From: Cupriavidus nantongensis
GTDB lineage: Bacteria; Pseudomonadota; Gammaproteobacteria; Burkholderiales; Burkholderiaceae
Assembly: GCF_001598055.1 (NCBI RefSeq)
Contig: NZ_CP014844.1
Span: forward strand, 496,001 to 560,000
Length of the DNA: 64,000 nucleotides
Direction of reading: 5' to 3'
Below, in pieces: positions 19,904-29,130 of the stretch (position 1 is the first letter of the stretch; every line of letters begins with the position of its first letter). Below the pieces are notes generated by a model. The model searched no databases and had not been told where the DNA came from. It saw only the letters and a list, made by a program, of their open reading frames with translations. The position numbers were made by a program, and so were the translations under genes.

Positions 19904-21856
19904 ATGCTGAAGGGAGTATATCTGCAGCGTGCAGGGCGGGCCGCATGGATCGCGCTTGCATGTGCATTGCTTGTCACGCCCGTCCACGCGCAGAAGCGCC
20001 CGCAGGCGGTCACGCGCGCGCCGTCGACGGTGATCCCCAGCGATCCCGACGAGGCCTTCACCGCGCTGCGCGAAGCCGCGCGCAAGAACGACGTCGAACG
20101 CGCCTACGCGATCTCGGCCACGCTGGTGGACTACCCGGTGCCGTCCTATGTCGAGTACTTCCGCATCAAGCCGCAGCTGTTCGACGCCAGCGGCCTGGCC
20201 CGCATCGATGCGCCGGACGACCAGGTGCGCGTGTTCCTGCAGCGCTACAAGGGCGATGCGATTGCCGACCGCATGCGCAACGACTGGCTGCTGGTGCTGG
20301 GCAAGAAGCGCGACTGGGCCAATTTCGATGTCGAATACCCGCAGTTCGCGCTCAAGGACGATACCCAGGTCGAATGCTATGCGCTGCTGTCGCGCGCGCT
20401 CAAGGGCCAGAACGTCGCCGCCGACGCGCGCAACTTGCTGAGCGATCCCAAATACTACGGCGAAGGTTGCGTCGACCTGATCGGCTACCTGGTGCAAAGC
20501 CAGCAGATCCAGCGCAGCGACGTGGCCTTCCAGGCGCGGCTGGCGCTGGAGCAGAACTACGTCACGCTCGCCGGCAAGATCGCCGCGCTGCTGCCCGACG
20601 CGCGCGTCGATGGCGATACCCTGGCCACCATCGTCAAGATGGCGCGCTCCGACCCGTCGCAGGCGGCGGCCTATCTGGCCACGGCCCAGAGCACGCTGTC
20701 GCGCGACGAGCAGGGCGCGGCGTGGGGTGTGATCGGCCAGTTCGCCGCCAAGAAGCTGCTGCCCGAGGCGGCCGGCTACTACCGCCGCCAGATGGACCTG
20801 GGCGGCAACCAGTGGCTGTCCGACGACAGCCAGGAATGGCGCGTGCGCGCCGCGCTGCGCCAGGGCGACTGGAAGCAGGTGCGCCAGGCGGTCGAGCTGA
20901 TGCGGCCGGAGCTGCGTGCCAAGGACCCGGCCTGGACCTACTGGTACGGCCGCGCGCTCAAGGCCGACGGCCGCGACACCGAGGCCCAGCAGAACTTCCA
21001 GCAGATTGCCGGCCAGTTCAACTTCTACGGCCAGCTCGCCAGCGAAGAACTGGGCAACCGCATCACGCTGCCGCCGCGCACCACCGTCAGCGACGCCGAG
21101 GCCATGGCGATGCGCGCGCGCCCCGGTTTTCAGCGCGCGCAGAAGTTCTACGCGATGAACCTGCGCTTCGAGGGCAACCGCGAGTGGAACTGGGAGCTGC
21201 GCAATATGAGCGACCGCGAGCTGCTGGCCGCCGCCGAATATGCGCGCCGCCTCGAGCTGCTCGACCGCACCGTCAACTCGGCCGACCGCACCCGCAACGA
21301 GCATGACTTCGCACTGCGCTTCCTGATGCCGTACCGCGACATCATGCAGCGCGCCACCGACGAGGTCGGCCTCGACATGGCATGGGTGTACGGGCTGATC
21401 CGCCAGGAATCGCGCTTCATCATGAATGCGCGCTCGTCGGCGGGCGCGCATGGCCTGATGCAGGTGATGCCCGCGACGGCCAAGTACGTGGCGCGCAAGA
21501 TCGGCATGAGCGACTTTTCGCCGTCGATGATGGGCGATCCCACCATCAACATCCAGTTGGGCACCAACTACCTGAACATGGTGCTGACCGACCTGGACAG
21601 CTCGTGGACGCTGGCCTCGGCCGCGTACAACGCCGGCCCGGGCCGGCCCAAGGCCTGGCGCAGCACGCTGGCGCGGCCGGTGGAAGGCGCGATCTTTGCA
21701 GAGACCATCCCGTTCAATGAAACGCGCGGCTATGTGAAGAATGTGCTTTCCAACGCTACGTACTATGCTGCATTGATGAGTGGCCGGCCGCAGTCGCTGA
21801 AGTCGCGCCTGGGCACGGTCGCGCCGTCGGCGGTGACCACCACCAGCCTGCCCTGA
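19904..21856 (+). CDS. slt: Soluble lytic murein transglycosylase (Slt70-like)
   Basis: A 650-residue periplasmic enzyme cleaving peptidoglycan glycan strands with formation of anhydro-muropeptides. An N-terminal signal peptide (hydrophobic WIALACALLVTPVHA, cut after AHA-type site at about residue 28) is followed by the alpha-helical superhelical U/L region and a C-terminal SLT domain: LIRQESRFIMNARSSAGAHG with catalytic Glu502, LMQVMPATAKYVA, QLGTNYLNMVL, AYNAGPGRP. AAGGAAGA precedes the ATG. A GATAAT (19808-19813) is a likely -10. Divergent from the cyclo-ligase gene. Confidence 0.93.
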   Translation: MLKGVYLQRAGRAAWIALACALLVTPVHAQKRPQAVTRAPSTVIPSDPDEAFTALREAARKNDVERAYAISATLVDYPVPSYVEYFRIKPQLFDASGLARIDAPDDQVRVFLQRYKGDAIADRMRNDWLLVLGKKRDWANFDVEYPQFALKDDTQVECYALLSRALKGQNVAADARNLLSDPKYYGEGCVDLIGYLVQSQQIQRSDVAFQARLALEQNYVTLAGKIAALLPDARVDGDTLATIVKMARSDPSQAAAYLATAQSTLSRDEQGAAWGVIGQFAAKKLLPEAAGYYRRQMDLGGNQWLSDDSQEWRVRAALRQGDWKQVRQAVELMRPELRAKDPAWTYWYGRALKADGRDTEAQQNFQQIAGQFNFYGQLASEELGNRITLPPRTTVSDAEAMAMRARPGFQRAQKFYAMNLRFEGNREWNWELRNMSDRELLAAAEYARRLELLDRTVNSADRTRNEHDFALRFLMPYRDIMQRATDEVGLDMAWVYGLIRQESRFIMNARSSAGAHGLMQVMPATAKYVARKIGMSDFSPSMMGDPTINIQLGTNYLNMVLTDLDSSWTLASAAYNAGPGRPKAWRSTLARPVEGAIFAETIPFNETRGYVKNVLSNATYYAALMSGRPQSLKSRLGTVAPSAVTTTSLP

Positions 21857-21870
21857 AGTCGTCTGTTCTG

Positions 21871-21902
21871 GTCCGCCTGCCCCGGCATGGGGCGGGTCGG
21901 AC
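21871..21902 (+). terminator. Hairpin downstream of slt
   Basis: GTCCG..CGGAC outer and GCCCC/GGGGC inner pairs with single mismatches form a strong stem-loop 15 bases past the slt stop; no T-run. Confidence 0.45.
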
Positions 21903-21988
21903 TGGCGCGGCGGGCCTGCCGGCGTAACGCCGCTGGCCCGGGCTGGCGCGGGTGCCGCGGCGTGCTTCTTTCCTGGCACGGAGGCAAC

Positions 21989-23011
21989 ATGCAGACCAGC
22001 AACGTCCTCGTCATCGGTGGCGCCGGCTTTATCGGCAGCCATCTCGTCTCGCGCCTGGCCGGCGCCGCCTCGGCCTCGGGCGCGCCGCTGGAACCCGGCG
22101 CCAATCCCGATTCCCCCATCGCCCCGGACCGCATCGTGGTCGGCACGCGCAATGTCGAGCATGCGCAGCACCTGCTGCTGCTGCCGCGCGTCGAGGTGGT
22201 GGAACTGGGCCTGGCCGACAACGCCGCGCTCGACGACGCGATCGGCTCGCTCGGCGTCGACGGCATCGTCGTCAACCTGGTCGGCGTGCTGCACGGCGAG
22301 CGCGCCGATCCCTACGGCGAGGCCTTTGCCAGCGCGCACGTGGAACTGGTGCGGCAGATCGTGGCGTCGTGCCTGTCCACGGGCGTGCGCCGGCTGTTGC
22401 ATATGAGCGCGCTCGGCGCCGACAGCAACGGGCCGTCGATGTACCTGCGCAGCAAGGGCGACGGCGAGCGCATCGTGCGCGCCAGCGGGCTCGACTGGAC
22501 CATCTTCCGGCCCTCGGTGGTGTTCGGCCCCGACGACCATTTCCTCAACCTGTTCGCCCACATGCAGCAGCTGGCGCCGGTGGTGCCGCTGGCGTGCGCG
22601 CATGCGCGCTTCCAGCCGGTGTTCGTGCAGGACGTAGTGCAGGCCTACCTGAACGCCATGGTCAACCCGGCCACCATCGGCCACGGCTATGAGCTTGGCG
22701 GGCCGCAGGTCTATACGCTCGAGGAACTGGTGCGCTTTGCCGGGCGCGCCTCGGGCCATCCCCGCCCGGTGATCGCGCTGCCCGACGCGCTGGCGCGGGT
22801 GCAGGCCGCGGTCATGGAGCATATGCCGGGCGAGCCGCTGCTGTCGCGCGACAACCTGGATTCGATGCGGCTCGACAATGTGCTGGAGCGCCCGCTGGCG
22901 CCGGAGCTGAACCTGCATCCCGTGCACCTGGAGTCCGTCATGACCGACGCGCTGTCGGGGCGCAACCGCGATGCCGCGCTGACCCACATGCGCGCCAGCG
23001 TGCACCGCTGA
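21989..23011 (+). CDS. NDUFA9-like NAD(P)-binding epimerase-family protein (complex I-associated family)
   Basis: A 340-residue atypical short-chain dehydrogenase. The N-terminal VLVIGGAGFIGSHLVSRLAG is the Rossmann motif; NLVGVLHGERADPYGEAFAS, RLLHMSALGADSNGPSMYLR (Tyr/Lys replacing YxxxK as YLRSK) and WTIFRPSVVFGPDDHFLN match the complex I NDUFA9 subunit family. The bacterial role is not settled (possible quinone or complex I link). GGAGG precedes the ATG at 21989. Confidence 0.82.
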   Translation: MQTSNVLVIGGAGFIGSHLVSRLAGAASASGAPLEPGANPDSPIAPDRIVVGTRNVEHAQHLLLLPRVEVVELGLADNAALDDAIGSLGVDGIVVNLVGVLHGERADPYGEAFASAHVELVRQIVASCLSTGVRRLLHMSALGADSNGPSMYLRSKGDGERIVRASGLDWTIFRPSVVFGPDDHFLNLFAHMQQLAPVVPLACAHARFQPVFVQDVVQAYLNAMVNPATIGHGYELGGPQVYTLEELVRFAGRASGHPRPVIALPDALARVQAAVMEHMPGEPLLSRDNLDSMRLDNVLERPLAPELNLHPVHLESVMTDALSGRNRDAALTHMRASVHR

Positions 23012-23074
23012 GGCGGCCCGCGGCGGCGCGGCTTATGTGACCGGATTTCATATCGGTTGCGAGAGCAATTCACT

Positions 23075-23102
23075 TTGACGCGGGCGAGCGCGCTGGCAAA
23101 AT
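23075..23102 (+). promoter_or_regulatory. Sigma-70-type promoter for the GST gene
   Basis: TTGACG (23075-23080) and CAAAAT (23097-23102) with a 16-base spacer; start expected near 23109, leaving a ~115-base leader before the GST ATG. Confidence 0.6.
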
Positions 23103-23222
23103 GACTGGTCCGGCGCTCTGCGGCCACGCCGTGCCCCGGGGCCGCGACGCGGATCGCGGCCCATGGATCGCGGCCCGCTCCGTGCCGTCTCTCCCTCCGT
23201 TTCCTCCCCCAAGGACCTCACG

Positions 23223-23921
23223 ATGAAGCTCGTCATCGGCAACAAGAACTATTCCTCCTGGTCGCTGCGCCCCTGGCTGCTGCTGCGCCAGGCCGGCATT
23301 GATTTCGAGGAAGTGCAGGTGCGCCTGTTCACCGGCAGCTTCGCCGCCGAGATCGCCCGCTACTCGCCCGCGGGCAAGGTGCCGGTGCTGGTCGACGGCG
23401 ACGTCACCGTGTGGGATTCGCTGGCGATTTCCGAATACGTGGCCGAGCGCTTCCCCGAGCAGCAGCTGTGGCCGGCCGACCCCGCCGAGCGCGCGGTCGC
23501 GCGCGCGATCTGCGCCGAGATGCACTCTGGCTTCACCAACGTGCGCAACCAGTTGCCGATGAACGTGACCGCGGTGCTGCCCGGGCGCGGCTGGAACGTG
23601 GCGGTGCAGCGCGAGGTCGAGCGCATCGCCGCGATCTGGGACGGGCTGCGCAGGCAGCATGCGGCGCGCGGGCCGTTCCTGTTCGGCAGCTTCACCGTCG
23701 CCGACGCGTTCTATGCGCCGGTGGTGAGTCGCTTCGCCACCTACGGCATCCACCTGCCGGACGACCGCGAAGACGCCAAGGCCTATGCCGATTTCGTGCT
23801 GGGCCTGCCAGCGATGCAGCAATGGATTGCCGGCGCGCGCGAGGAACGCGACTTCCTCGCCGACGACGAACCGTACCGGCGGGCCCCGGACCGTGCCGAT
23901 GCGATAATCGTCACCCACTAG
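23223..23921 (+). CDS. Glutathione S-transferase family protein
   Basis: A 232-residue cytosolic GST. The N-terminal thioredoxin-like domain (KLVIGNKNYSSWSLRPWLLL, with Ser in place of a Tyr as candidate thiol activator, and GKVPVLVDGDVTVWDSLAI as the cis-Pro glutathione site) is followed by an all-helical C-terminal domain with FLFGSFTVADAFYAPVVSR. Substrate unknown. It is followed by cca after 62 bases and may be co-transcribed. Confidence 0.88.
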   Translation: MKLVIGNKNYSSWSLRPWLLLRQAGIDFEEVQVRLFTGSFAAEIARYSPAGKVPVLVDGDVTVWDSLAISEYVAERFPEQQLWPADPAERAVARAICAEMHSGFTNVRNQLPMNVTAVLPGRGWNVAVQREVERIAAIWDGLRRQHAARGPFLFGSFTVADAFYAPVVSRFATYGIHLPDDREDAKAYADFVLGLPAMQQWIAGAREERDFLADDEPYRRAPDRADAIIVTH

Positions 23922-23983
23922 CAATCGCGCCGGCGCCGGGCCACAACTGGTTGCCCGTGCCGGCGCATGAAAAGGCCACAACC

Positions 23984-25231
23984 ATGCAGGTGTATGCCGT
24001 GGGCGGCGCGATCCGCGACGAACTGCTGGGCAAGCCCAGCCAGGACCGCGACTACGTGGTCGTCGGCGCGACCCCGGCGGAGATGGAAGCCGCCGGCTAC
24101 CGCCCGGTGGGCAAGGATTTCCCGGTGTTCCTGCATCCGCGCACGCAGGAGGAGTACGCGCTGGCCCGCACCGAGCGCAAGACCGCGATGGGCTACAAGG
24201 GCTTTGCCTTCTACTGCGAGCCCGATGTCACGCTGGAAGACGACCTGGTCCGGCGCGACCTGACCATCAACGCGATGGCGCGCGCGGTCGATGCCGACGG
24301 CAACCTGACCGGGCCCGTGATCGATCCGCACGGCGGCCAGCGCGACCTGGGCGCGCGCCTGTTCCGCCATGTCTCCGACGCCTTTGCCGAAGACCCGGTG
24401 CGCATCCTGCGGCTGGCGCGCTTTGCCGCGCGCTTCCACGACTTCAACGTTGCCGCCGAGACCATGCGCCTGATGCGCGAGATGGTCGCCGCGGGCGAGG
24501 TCGATGCGCTGGTGCCCGAGCGCGTGTGGCAGGAGCTGGCGCGCGGACTGATGGAGGCCCGGCCGTCGCGGATGTTCGAGGTGCTGCGCGAATGCGGCGC
24601 GCTGGCGCGGCTGCTGCCCGAGCTGGAGCGGCTGTGGGGCGTGCCGCAGCGCGCCGACTTCCACCCCGAGGTCGATACCGGCGTGCACGTGATGATGGTG
24701 ATCGACTGCGCCGCGGCGCTCGACGCACCGCTGCCGGTGCGCTTTGCCGCGCTGGTGCATGACCTGGGCAAGGGCACCACGCCGGAAGACGTGCTGCCGC
24801 GCCATATTGGCCACGAACTGCGCAGCGTCAGGCTGCTGGAAGAGGTCTGTGCGCGCCTGCGCGTGCCCAACGAATGCCGCGACCTGGCGGTGGTGGTGGC
24901 GCGCGAGCACGGCAATATCCACCGCTCGCTTGAGTTCAGCGCCGCCGCGGTGGTGCGGCTGCTGGAGCGCTGCGATGCGCTGCGCAAGCCCGCGCGCTTC
25001 GCCCAGGCGCTGCAGGCCTGCGAGGCCGACAAGCGCGGGCGCAAGGGTTTCGAGCACAGCGAATATCCGCAGGCCGCGCGCCTGCTGGCGGCGCGCGAGG
25101 CCGCGGCGTCGGTCGATGCGGGCGCCATCGCGCGCGCCTGCGCCGATGACGTGGCGCAGATCAAGGACCGCGTCCATGCCGCGCGCGTGGCGGCGGTGGC
25201 GCAGCGGCTCGCGGCGCAGCCGGGCGAGTGA
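23984..25231 (+). CDS. cca: tRNA CCA-adding enzyme (multifunctional, HD domain)
   Basis: A 415-residue class II nucleotidyltransferase adding or repairing the 3' CCA of tRNAs. N-terminal VGGAIRDELLGKPSQDRDYV holds the GGxVR-like helix and DxD-type metal site; FAEDPVRILRLARFAARF is the conserved ERxxxExxx/A-type helix region; the HD phosphohydrolase domain is seen as ALVHDLGKGTT with further REHG. The ATG at 23984 gives the canonical MQVYAVGGAIRD start; an open frame continues far upstream inside the GST gene but is antisense-like noise. Length equals E. coli Cca (~410). Confidence 0.96.
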   Translation: MQVYAVGGAIRDELLGKPSQDRDYVVVGATPAEMEAAGYRPVGKDFPVFLHPRTQEEYALARTERKTAMGYKGFAFYCEPDVTLEDDLVRRDLTINAMARAVDADGNLTGPVIDPHGGQRDLGARLFRHVSDAFAEDPVRILRLARFAARFHDFNVAAETMRLMREMVAAGEVDALVPERVWQELARGLMEARPSRMFEVLRECGALARLLPELERLWGVPQRADFHPEVDTGVHVMMVIDCAAALDAPLPVRFAALVHDLGKGTTPEDVLPRHIGHELRSVRLLEEVCARLRVPNECRDLAVVVAREHGNIHRSLEFSAAAVVRLLERCDALRKPARFAQALQACEADKRGRKGFEHSEYPQAARLLAAREAAASVDAGAIARACADDVAQIKDRVHAARVAAVAQRLAAQPGE

Positions 25232-25238
25232 GCCAGGC

Positions 25239-25433
25239 TCAGAGCAGCTTGCCGATCACCAGCGCAATCAGCGAGATCAGGATCGTCGACGCGAACGGCA
25301 GCACGAACTCGCGCCCGAACACCCGGAAGCGCACGTCGCCGGGCAGCCGGCCCAGCCCGACCTTCTGCAGCCACGGCAGCGCCGCCGACAGGATGATCAC
25401 GCTCAGGAAGATGGTCAGGGTCCAGCGCAGCAT
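25239..25433 (-). CDS. DUF2905 small membrane protein
   Basis: A 64-residue protein with two predicted membrane helices (WTLTIFLSVIILSAALPWLQ and STILISLIALVIGKLL) flanking the conserved GLGRLPGDVRF motif of DUF2905. Function unknown. It lies 16 bases after the MidA-like gene and is probably co-transcribed with it; it converges on cca with 7 bases between stops. Confidence 0.85.
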   Translation of the reverse strand: MLRWTLTIFLSVIILSAALPWLQKVGLGRLPGDVRFRVFGREFVLPFASTILISLIALVIGKLL

Positions 25434-25449
25434 CGCGGCTCCGGTGCCG

Positions 25450-26685
25450 TTACAGGGCGTGGCAGCGGTCGCCGCGGGCAAAGCCGGCCAGCGGCTCGCT
25501 GTCTTCCAGTCCGTAGTCGAGCCCGCGCGTGAGCGCGATCACCTTGAACAGTTCGCCCATCTCGGCCTCGGACAGCAGCTTCTGCACCGCATTGGCCTGC
25601 GGCAGGAAGGCGCGCGCGTCGGACGGGTCCAGCGCCATCAGCAGCTCGGTGATGCCGGCGTTCATCAGGAAGCGCGCCTGCGAGGCAAAGCCCGCCACGG
25701 TCAGCCCTGATTCCACCGCGGCATGCGCGATGCCGCTGAAATTGACGTGCGCGGTGATGTCCTGCAGGCCGGGGTACAGGAACGGGTCCGGGTGCGCATG
25801 ATGGCGGTAGTGGCACATCAGCGTGCCGCCGGCGCGCTGCGGGTGGTAGTACTCGCTGCCGGGAAAGCCGTAGTCGATGAAGAAGGCCGCGCCGCGCGCC
25901 AGCATGGCGCCGACCGCGCGCGTAAAGCCCTCGGCCTCGGCATGGGTCTCGGTGACGAGGTCGTGGTCGCCAGGGATGGCGCGCAGCGCCGCCGGCACGT
26001 CGGCCTCGGCCAGCGGCCGGTCCTCGAAGCGGAACGCGGGCGCGCCGCCATCGGCCTGCGGCGCGGCGCGCACCACATCGCGTACCACATCGCGTACCAC
26101 GCCGCGCTCATGCCAGAAGCCGTCGCGGCGCGCATACAGCTGCACCGGCATCGCATCCAGCACTTCATTGCCGACGATCACGCCTTCGAAAGCGGCCGGC
26201 AGCGTATCGAGCCAGGTGACGCGCTCGGCCAGGTGCGGCGCGCGCCGGGCCAGCGTGTCCTGCTGGCGCGCGCGCAGCTCGCCCGACAGTTCGACGATGG
26301 CGTAGGTGTCGGGCAACTGGCCTTCCTGTTCCAGCCCCAGCAGCAGGTCTGCCGCCAGCCGGCCGGTGCCGGCGCCGAATTCCAGCAGGCGTGGCATCCC
26401 CTGCGCCAGCAGCGGCGCGAACTGGCGTGCCAGCGTGCGGGCGAAGAACGGGCTGAGCTCGGGCGCGGTGATGAAGTCGCTGCCGTCGCGGGCATCGCGC
26501 CCGAACTTGGCCGAGCCGCCGCTGTAGTAGCCCAGGCCGGGCGCGTACAGCGCCAGCGCCATGTAGCGGTCGAAGCCGATCCAGCCTCCGGCCGCATCGA
26601 TCGATTCGCCAATGCGGGCGGTAAGGGTATCGGAAGCGGCCTGCGCGTCGGCGGGGGGAAGGGGTAAACTAGCGGCTTTCTGCAT
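25450..26685 (-). CDS. MidA/NDUFAF7-like class I SAM-dependent methyltransferase
   Basis: A 411-residue protein of the MidA/NDUFAF7 family (DUF185). The SAM-binding motif is LLEFGAGTGRLAADLLLGL; GVIVGNEVLDAMPVQLY and FFIDYGFPGSEYYHPQR are signature blocks. The mitochondrial homologue methylates a complex I arginine; the bacterial substrate is not established. An in-frame 12-bp tandem repeat (26072-26100) encodes VVRDVVRDVVR in a loop. ATG at 26685 is only 15 bases from the ATG of the divergent SDR gene. Confidence 0.85.
   Translation of the reverse strand: MQKAASLPLPPADAQAASDTLTARIGESIDAAGGWIGFDRYMALALYAPGLGYYSGGSAKFGRDARDGSDFITAPELSPFFARTLARQFAPLLAQGMPRLLEFGAGTGRLAADLLLGLEQEGQLPDTYAIVELSGELRARQQDTLARRAPHLAERVTWLDTLPAAFEGVIVGNEVLDAMPVQLYARRDGFWHERGVVRDVVRDVVRAAPQADGGAPAFRFEDRPLAEADVPAALRAIPGDHDLVTETHAEAEGFTRAVGAMLARGAAFFIDYGFPGSEYYHPQRAGGTLMCHYRHHAHPDPFLYPGLQDITAHVNFSGIAHAAVESGLTVAGFASQARFLMNAGITELLMALDPSDARAFLPQANAVQKLLSEAEMGELFKVIALTRGLDYGLEDSEPLAGFARGDRCHAL
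26072..26100 (-). repeat. 12-bp in-frame tandem repeat inside the MidA-like gene
   Basis: ACCACATCGCGT occurs twice head to tail (26072-26083, 26084-26095) followed by ACCAC; it encodes repeated VVRD in a variable loop of the methyltransferase. Confidence 0.9.
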
Positions 26686-26700
26686 CCTGCGATTGTAGCA

Positions 26701-27597
26701 ATGCCCGCAACCGACAACTCCGCCAACCAAGCCGCCAGCCAAGCCGCCAGCCAGTCCGCTGGCCAGCCCGCTGGCCAGCCCGCCGCCCGCGGCGTGGCCC
26801 TCGTGACCGGCGGCGCGCGGCGCCTGGGCCGCGCCATCGCGCTGGAACTGGCGGCGCAGGGCTGGGACGTGGCGGTGCACTGCCATCGCTCGGTCGACGA
26901 GGCCGAAGCGCTGGCTACGCAGATCCGCGCGCTCGGGCGCCGCGCCGCGGTGCTGCGCGCCGACCTCGCCGACGAGGCCGCCACCAGCCGGCTGGTGGCC
27001 GACTGCAGCGCCGCGCTGGGCGTGCCGACCTGCCTGGTCAACAATGCCTCGCTGTTCCAGTACGACGTCGCGACCAGCTTCTCGTATGCGTCGCTCGATA
27101 CGCATATGCGCACCAACGTGGCCGCGCCGCTGCTGCTGGCGCGCGAACTGCACAAGGCGCTGGCCGCGGCCGCGGGCCCGGATGGCGCCGGCAAGGCCGC
27201 CGACAAGGCGGCCGAGAAGGCGGCCGAACCGCGCGGCGTGGTGATCAACCTGCTCGACCAGAAGCTCGACAACCTGAACCCGGATTTCCTGTCGTACACG
27301 CTGTCCAAGGCCGCGCTGCAGACCGCCACGGTGCAGCTGGCGCAGGCGCTGGCGCCGCGCCTGCGCGTGGTCGGCGTGGCCCCGGGCATCACGCTGGTGT
27401 CGGGCGAGCAGTCGGAACAGAGCTTCCGCCGCGCGCATCGCGTGACGCCGCTGGGCCAGTCGTCCACGCCCGAGGACATCGCCCAGGCGGTGGCCTACCT
27501 GGCGCAGGCGCGCGCCGTGACCGGCACCACGCTGTACGTCGACGGCGGCCAGCACCTGATGCCGCTGGCGCGCGACGTGATGTTCCTGACCGAATGA
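26701..27597 (+). CDS. Short-chain dehydrogenase, pteridine-reductase/FolM-like
   Basis: A 298-residue SDR: the cofactor motif ALVTGGARRLGRAIALELA (the GARRLG form seen in pteridine reductases), VNNASLFQYD, and catalytic YTLSK (Tyr and Lys). It stands 71 bases before folB, which supports a role in reducing dihydropterin/monapterin or folate (inference). Two low-complexity insertions are odd: an N-terminal repeat of QxA(S/G) tetrapeptides (26728-26787) and an Ala/Lys stretch (KAADKAAEKAAEP) before the catalytic strand. ATG 26701 is nearly back-to-back with the divergent gene. Confidence 0.85.
   Translation: MPATDNSANQAASQAASQSAGQPAGQPAARGVALVTGGARRLGRAIALELAAQGWDVAVHCHRSVDEAEALATQIRALGRRAAVLRADLADEAATSRLVADCSAALGVPTCLVNNASLFQYDVATSFSYASLDTHMRTNVAAPLLLARELHKALAAAAGPDGAGKAADKAAEKAAEPRGVVINLLDQKLDNLNPDFLSYTLSKAALQTATVQLAQALAPRLRVVGVAPGITLVSGEQSEQSFRRAHRVTPLGQSSTPEDIAQAVAYLAQARAVTGTTLYVDGGQHLMPLARDVMFLTE
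26728..26787 (+). repeat. Five 12-bp units encoding an N-terminal tetrapeptide repeat
   Basis: Units begin at 26728, 26740, 26752, 26764 and 26776: two copies of CAAGCCGCCAGC, then CAGTCCGCTGGC, CAGCCCGCTGGC and CAGCCCGCCGCC. They encode QAAS, QAAS, QSAG, QPAG, QPAA before the Rossmann fold begins. Confidence 0.92.
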
Positions 27598-27668
27598 CCT
27601 GCATCACCGGCCGCGCCTGACCGGCGCGGCACCCCCGCCTTACACTTCCCCCTTTTCGTTTTCCGCCC

Positions 27669-28070
27669 ATGACCATGCTCGCCGCCCTTTCCCACCCCAG
27701 CCTGCAGGACTGCCGACGCATGTTCCTGCGCAACTACGAAGTGCAGATCAATATCGGCGTGCATGAATTCGAGAAGAAGGGCGAGCAGCGCGTGCTGATC
27801 AATATCGACCTTTTCGTGCCGCTGGAGGAATGCACGCCGCAGGCCGACAAGCTCGACGAAGTGGTCGACTACGACTTCATGCGCAACACCGTCGCCGCGC
27901 GCATGGCGCAGGGCCACGTGCACCTGCAGGAAACGCTGTGCGACGACGTCGCGCGCGCCATGCTGAAGCATCCCAAGGTGCGCGCGGTACGCGTGTCGAC
28001 CGAGAAGCCCGACGTCTACCCGGATTGCGATTCGGTCGGGGTCGAGGTGTTCCATATCAAGCAGGCCTGA
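27669..28070 (+). CDS. folB: Dihydroneopterin aldolase-family protein FolB
   Basis: A 133-residue T-fold enzyme cleaving dihydroneopterin to 6-hydroxymethyl-dihydropterin in folate synthesis. MFLRNYEVQINIGVHEFEKK, QRVLINIDLFVPLEE and LDEVVDYDFMRNTV are family strands, with the substrate-binding Glu in the LQETLCDDVAR helix and KPDVYPDCDSVGVEVF at the end. The first ~16 residues are an extension; ATG 27675 is an alternative start. TACACT just upstream may be its own -10. Confidence 0.88.
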   Translation: MTMLAALSHPSLQDCRRMFLRNYEVQINIGVHEFEKKGEQRVLINIDLFVPLEECTPQADKLDEVVDYDFMRNTVAARMAQGHVHLQETLCDDVARAMLKHPKVRAVRVSTEKPDVYPDCDSVGVEVFHIKQA

Positions 28071-28179
28071 GCGGTCCTGCCGGCGCCCGCTGCAGCGCGC
28101 CGGCGCCTAAAGTAAAATGTTGCCCCTTCGCGCCGCGCCGGCCATTCCATCCGGCGGGCGCCACGCAACAGGATGCTCC

Positions 28180-29106
28180 ATGAGCCACTCGAACAACTTC
28201 TATCGCCTCGAGACGAGGCTGCAATCGCAAACCGGCAAGGCCATCGGCGACTTCGGCATGATCGAGGACGGCGACACCGTGCTGGTCTGCATGAGTGGCG
28301 GCAAGGACTCGTACACCATGCTGTCGGTCCTGATGGCGCTGCAAAAGCGCGCGCCGATCAAGTTCAAGCTGATCGCGATGAACCTGGACCAGAAGCAGCC
28401 CGGCTTCCCGGAACACATCCTGCCCGAATACCTGAAGTCGGTCGGCGTGGAATATGTGATCGTCGAGGCGGACACCTACTCGATCGTCAAGGAAAAGGTG
28501 CCGGAGGGCAAGACCACCTGCTCGCTGTGCTCGCGCCTGCGCCGCGGCGTGATCTACCGCACCGCCAAGGAGCTGGGCGCCAACAAGATCGCGCTGGGCC
28601 ACCACCGCGACGACATCGTCAACACCTTCTTCCTGAACATGTTCTTCGGCGGCAAGATGAAGGCGATGCCGCCCAAGCTGGCCACCGACGACGGCGCGCA
28701 TATCGTGATCCGCCCGCTGGCTTACTGCTCGGAGAAGGACATCGCGTCGTACGCGCGCGCGATGGAATTCCCGATCATCCCGTGCAACCTGTGCGGCTCG
28801 CAGGAAAACCTGCAGCGCAAGAAGGTCAGCGAGATGCTGCAGGAGTGGGAGCGGCAGAACCCGGGCCGCATCGATAATATCTTCTCGGCGCTGCGCAACG
28901 TGGTGCCGTCGCACCTCGCGGATACCGAGCTGTTCCCGTTCACCGGCCTGGCGACAGGCCTGGCCAAGGTCGACGAGGCCTCGCTGTTCGGTGAGACCAC
29001 GTTCCAGCAGCAGCCGCTGACGTTTGCCGGCAGCCTGGACCAAAACCGCATGGAGTTCGTGCGCTTCGAGCGCACGCCCGCGGCGGAGCCGGCTGGCACG
29101 CAGTAA
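28180..29106 (+). CDS. ttcA: tRNA 2-thiocytidine(32) synthetase TtcA
   Basis: A 308-residue iron-sulfur enzyme thiolating cytidine 32 of certain tRNAs. The PP-loop [17 protein letters not shown] binds ATP; CSLC and CNLC are the two CX2C motifs that hold the cluster and catalytic cysteines. [20 protein letters not shown] is a family signature. TAAAAT (28113-28118) is a likely -10, and AGGATG precedes ATG 28180. A strong terminator follows. Confidence 0.96.
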   Translation: MSHSNNFYRLETRLQSQTGKAIGDFGMIEDGDTVLVCMSGGKDSYTMLSVLMALQKRAPIKFKLIAMNLDQKQPGFPEHILPEYLKSVGVEYVIVEADTYSIVKEKVPEGKTTCSLCSRLRRGVIYRTAKELGANKIALGHHRDDIVNTFFLNMFFGGKMKAMPPKLATDDGAHIVIRPLAYCSEKDIASYARAMEFPIIPCNLCGSQENLQRKKVSEMLQEWERQNPGRIDNIFSALRNVVPSHLADTELFPFTGLATGLAKVDEASLFGETTFQQQPLTFAGSLDQNRMEFVRFERTPAAEPAGTQ

Positions 29107-29130
29107 GTCCTGCGGCACCCGGATGGCAGA

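Noticed and set aside
19778..23005. 1075-codon reverse-strand open frame over slt and the NDUFA9-like gene
   Set aside because: Same GC-bias effect; no recognisable domain, and codons mirror the opposite-strand genes.
23411..23983. In-frame upstream extension of cca across the GST gene
   Set aside because: The translated part is Arg/Ala-rich noise and cca has its conserved N-terminus at 23984.
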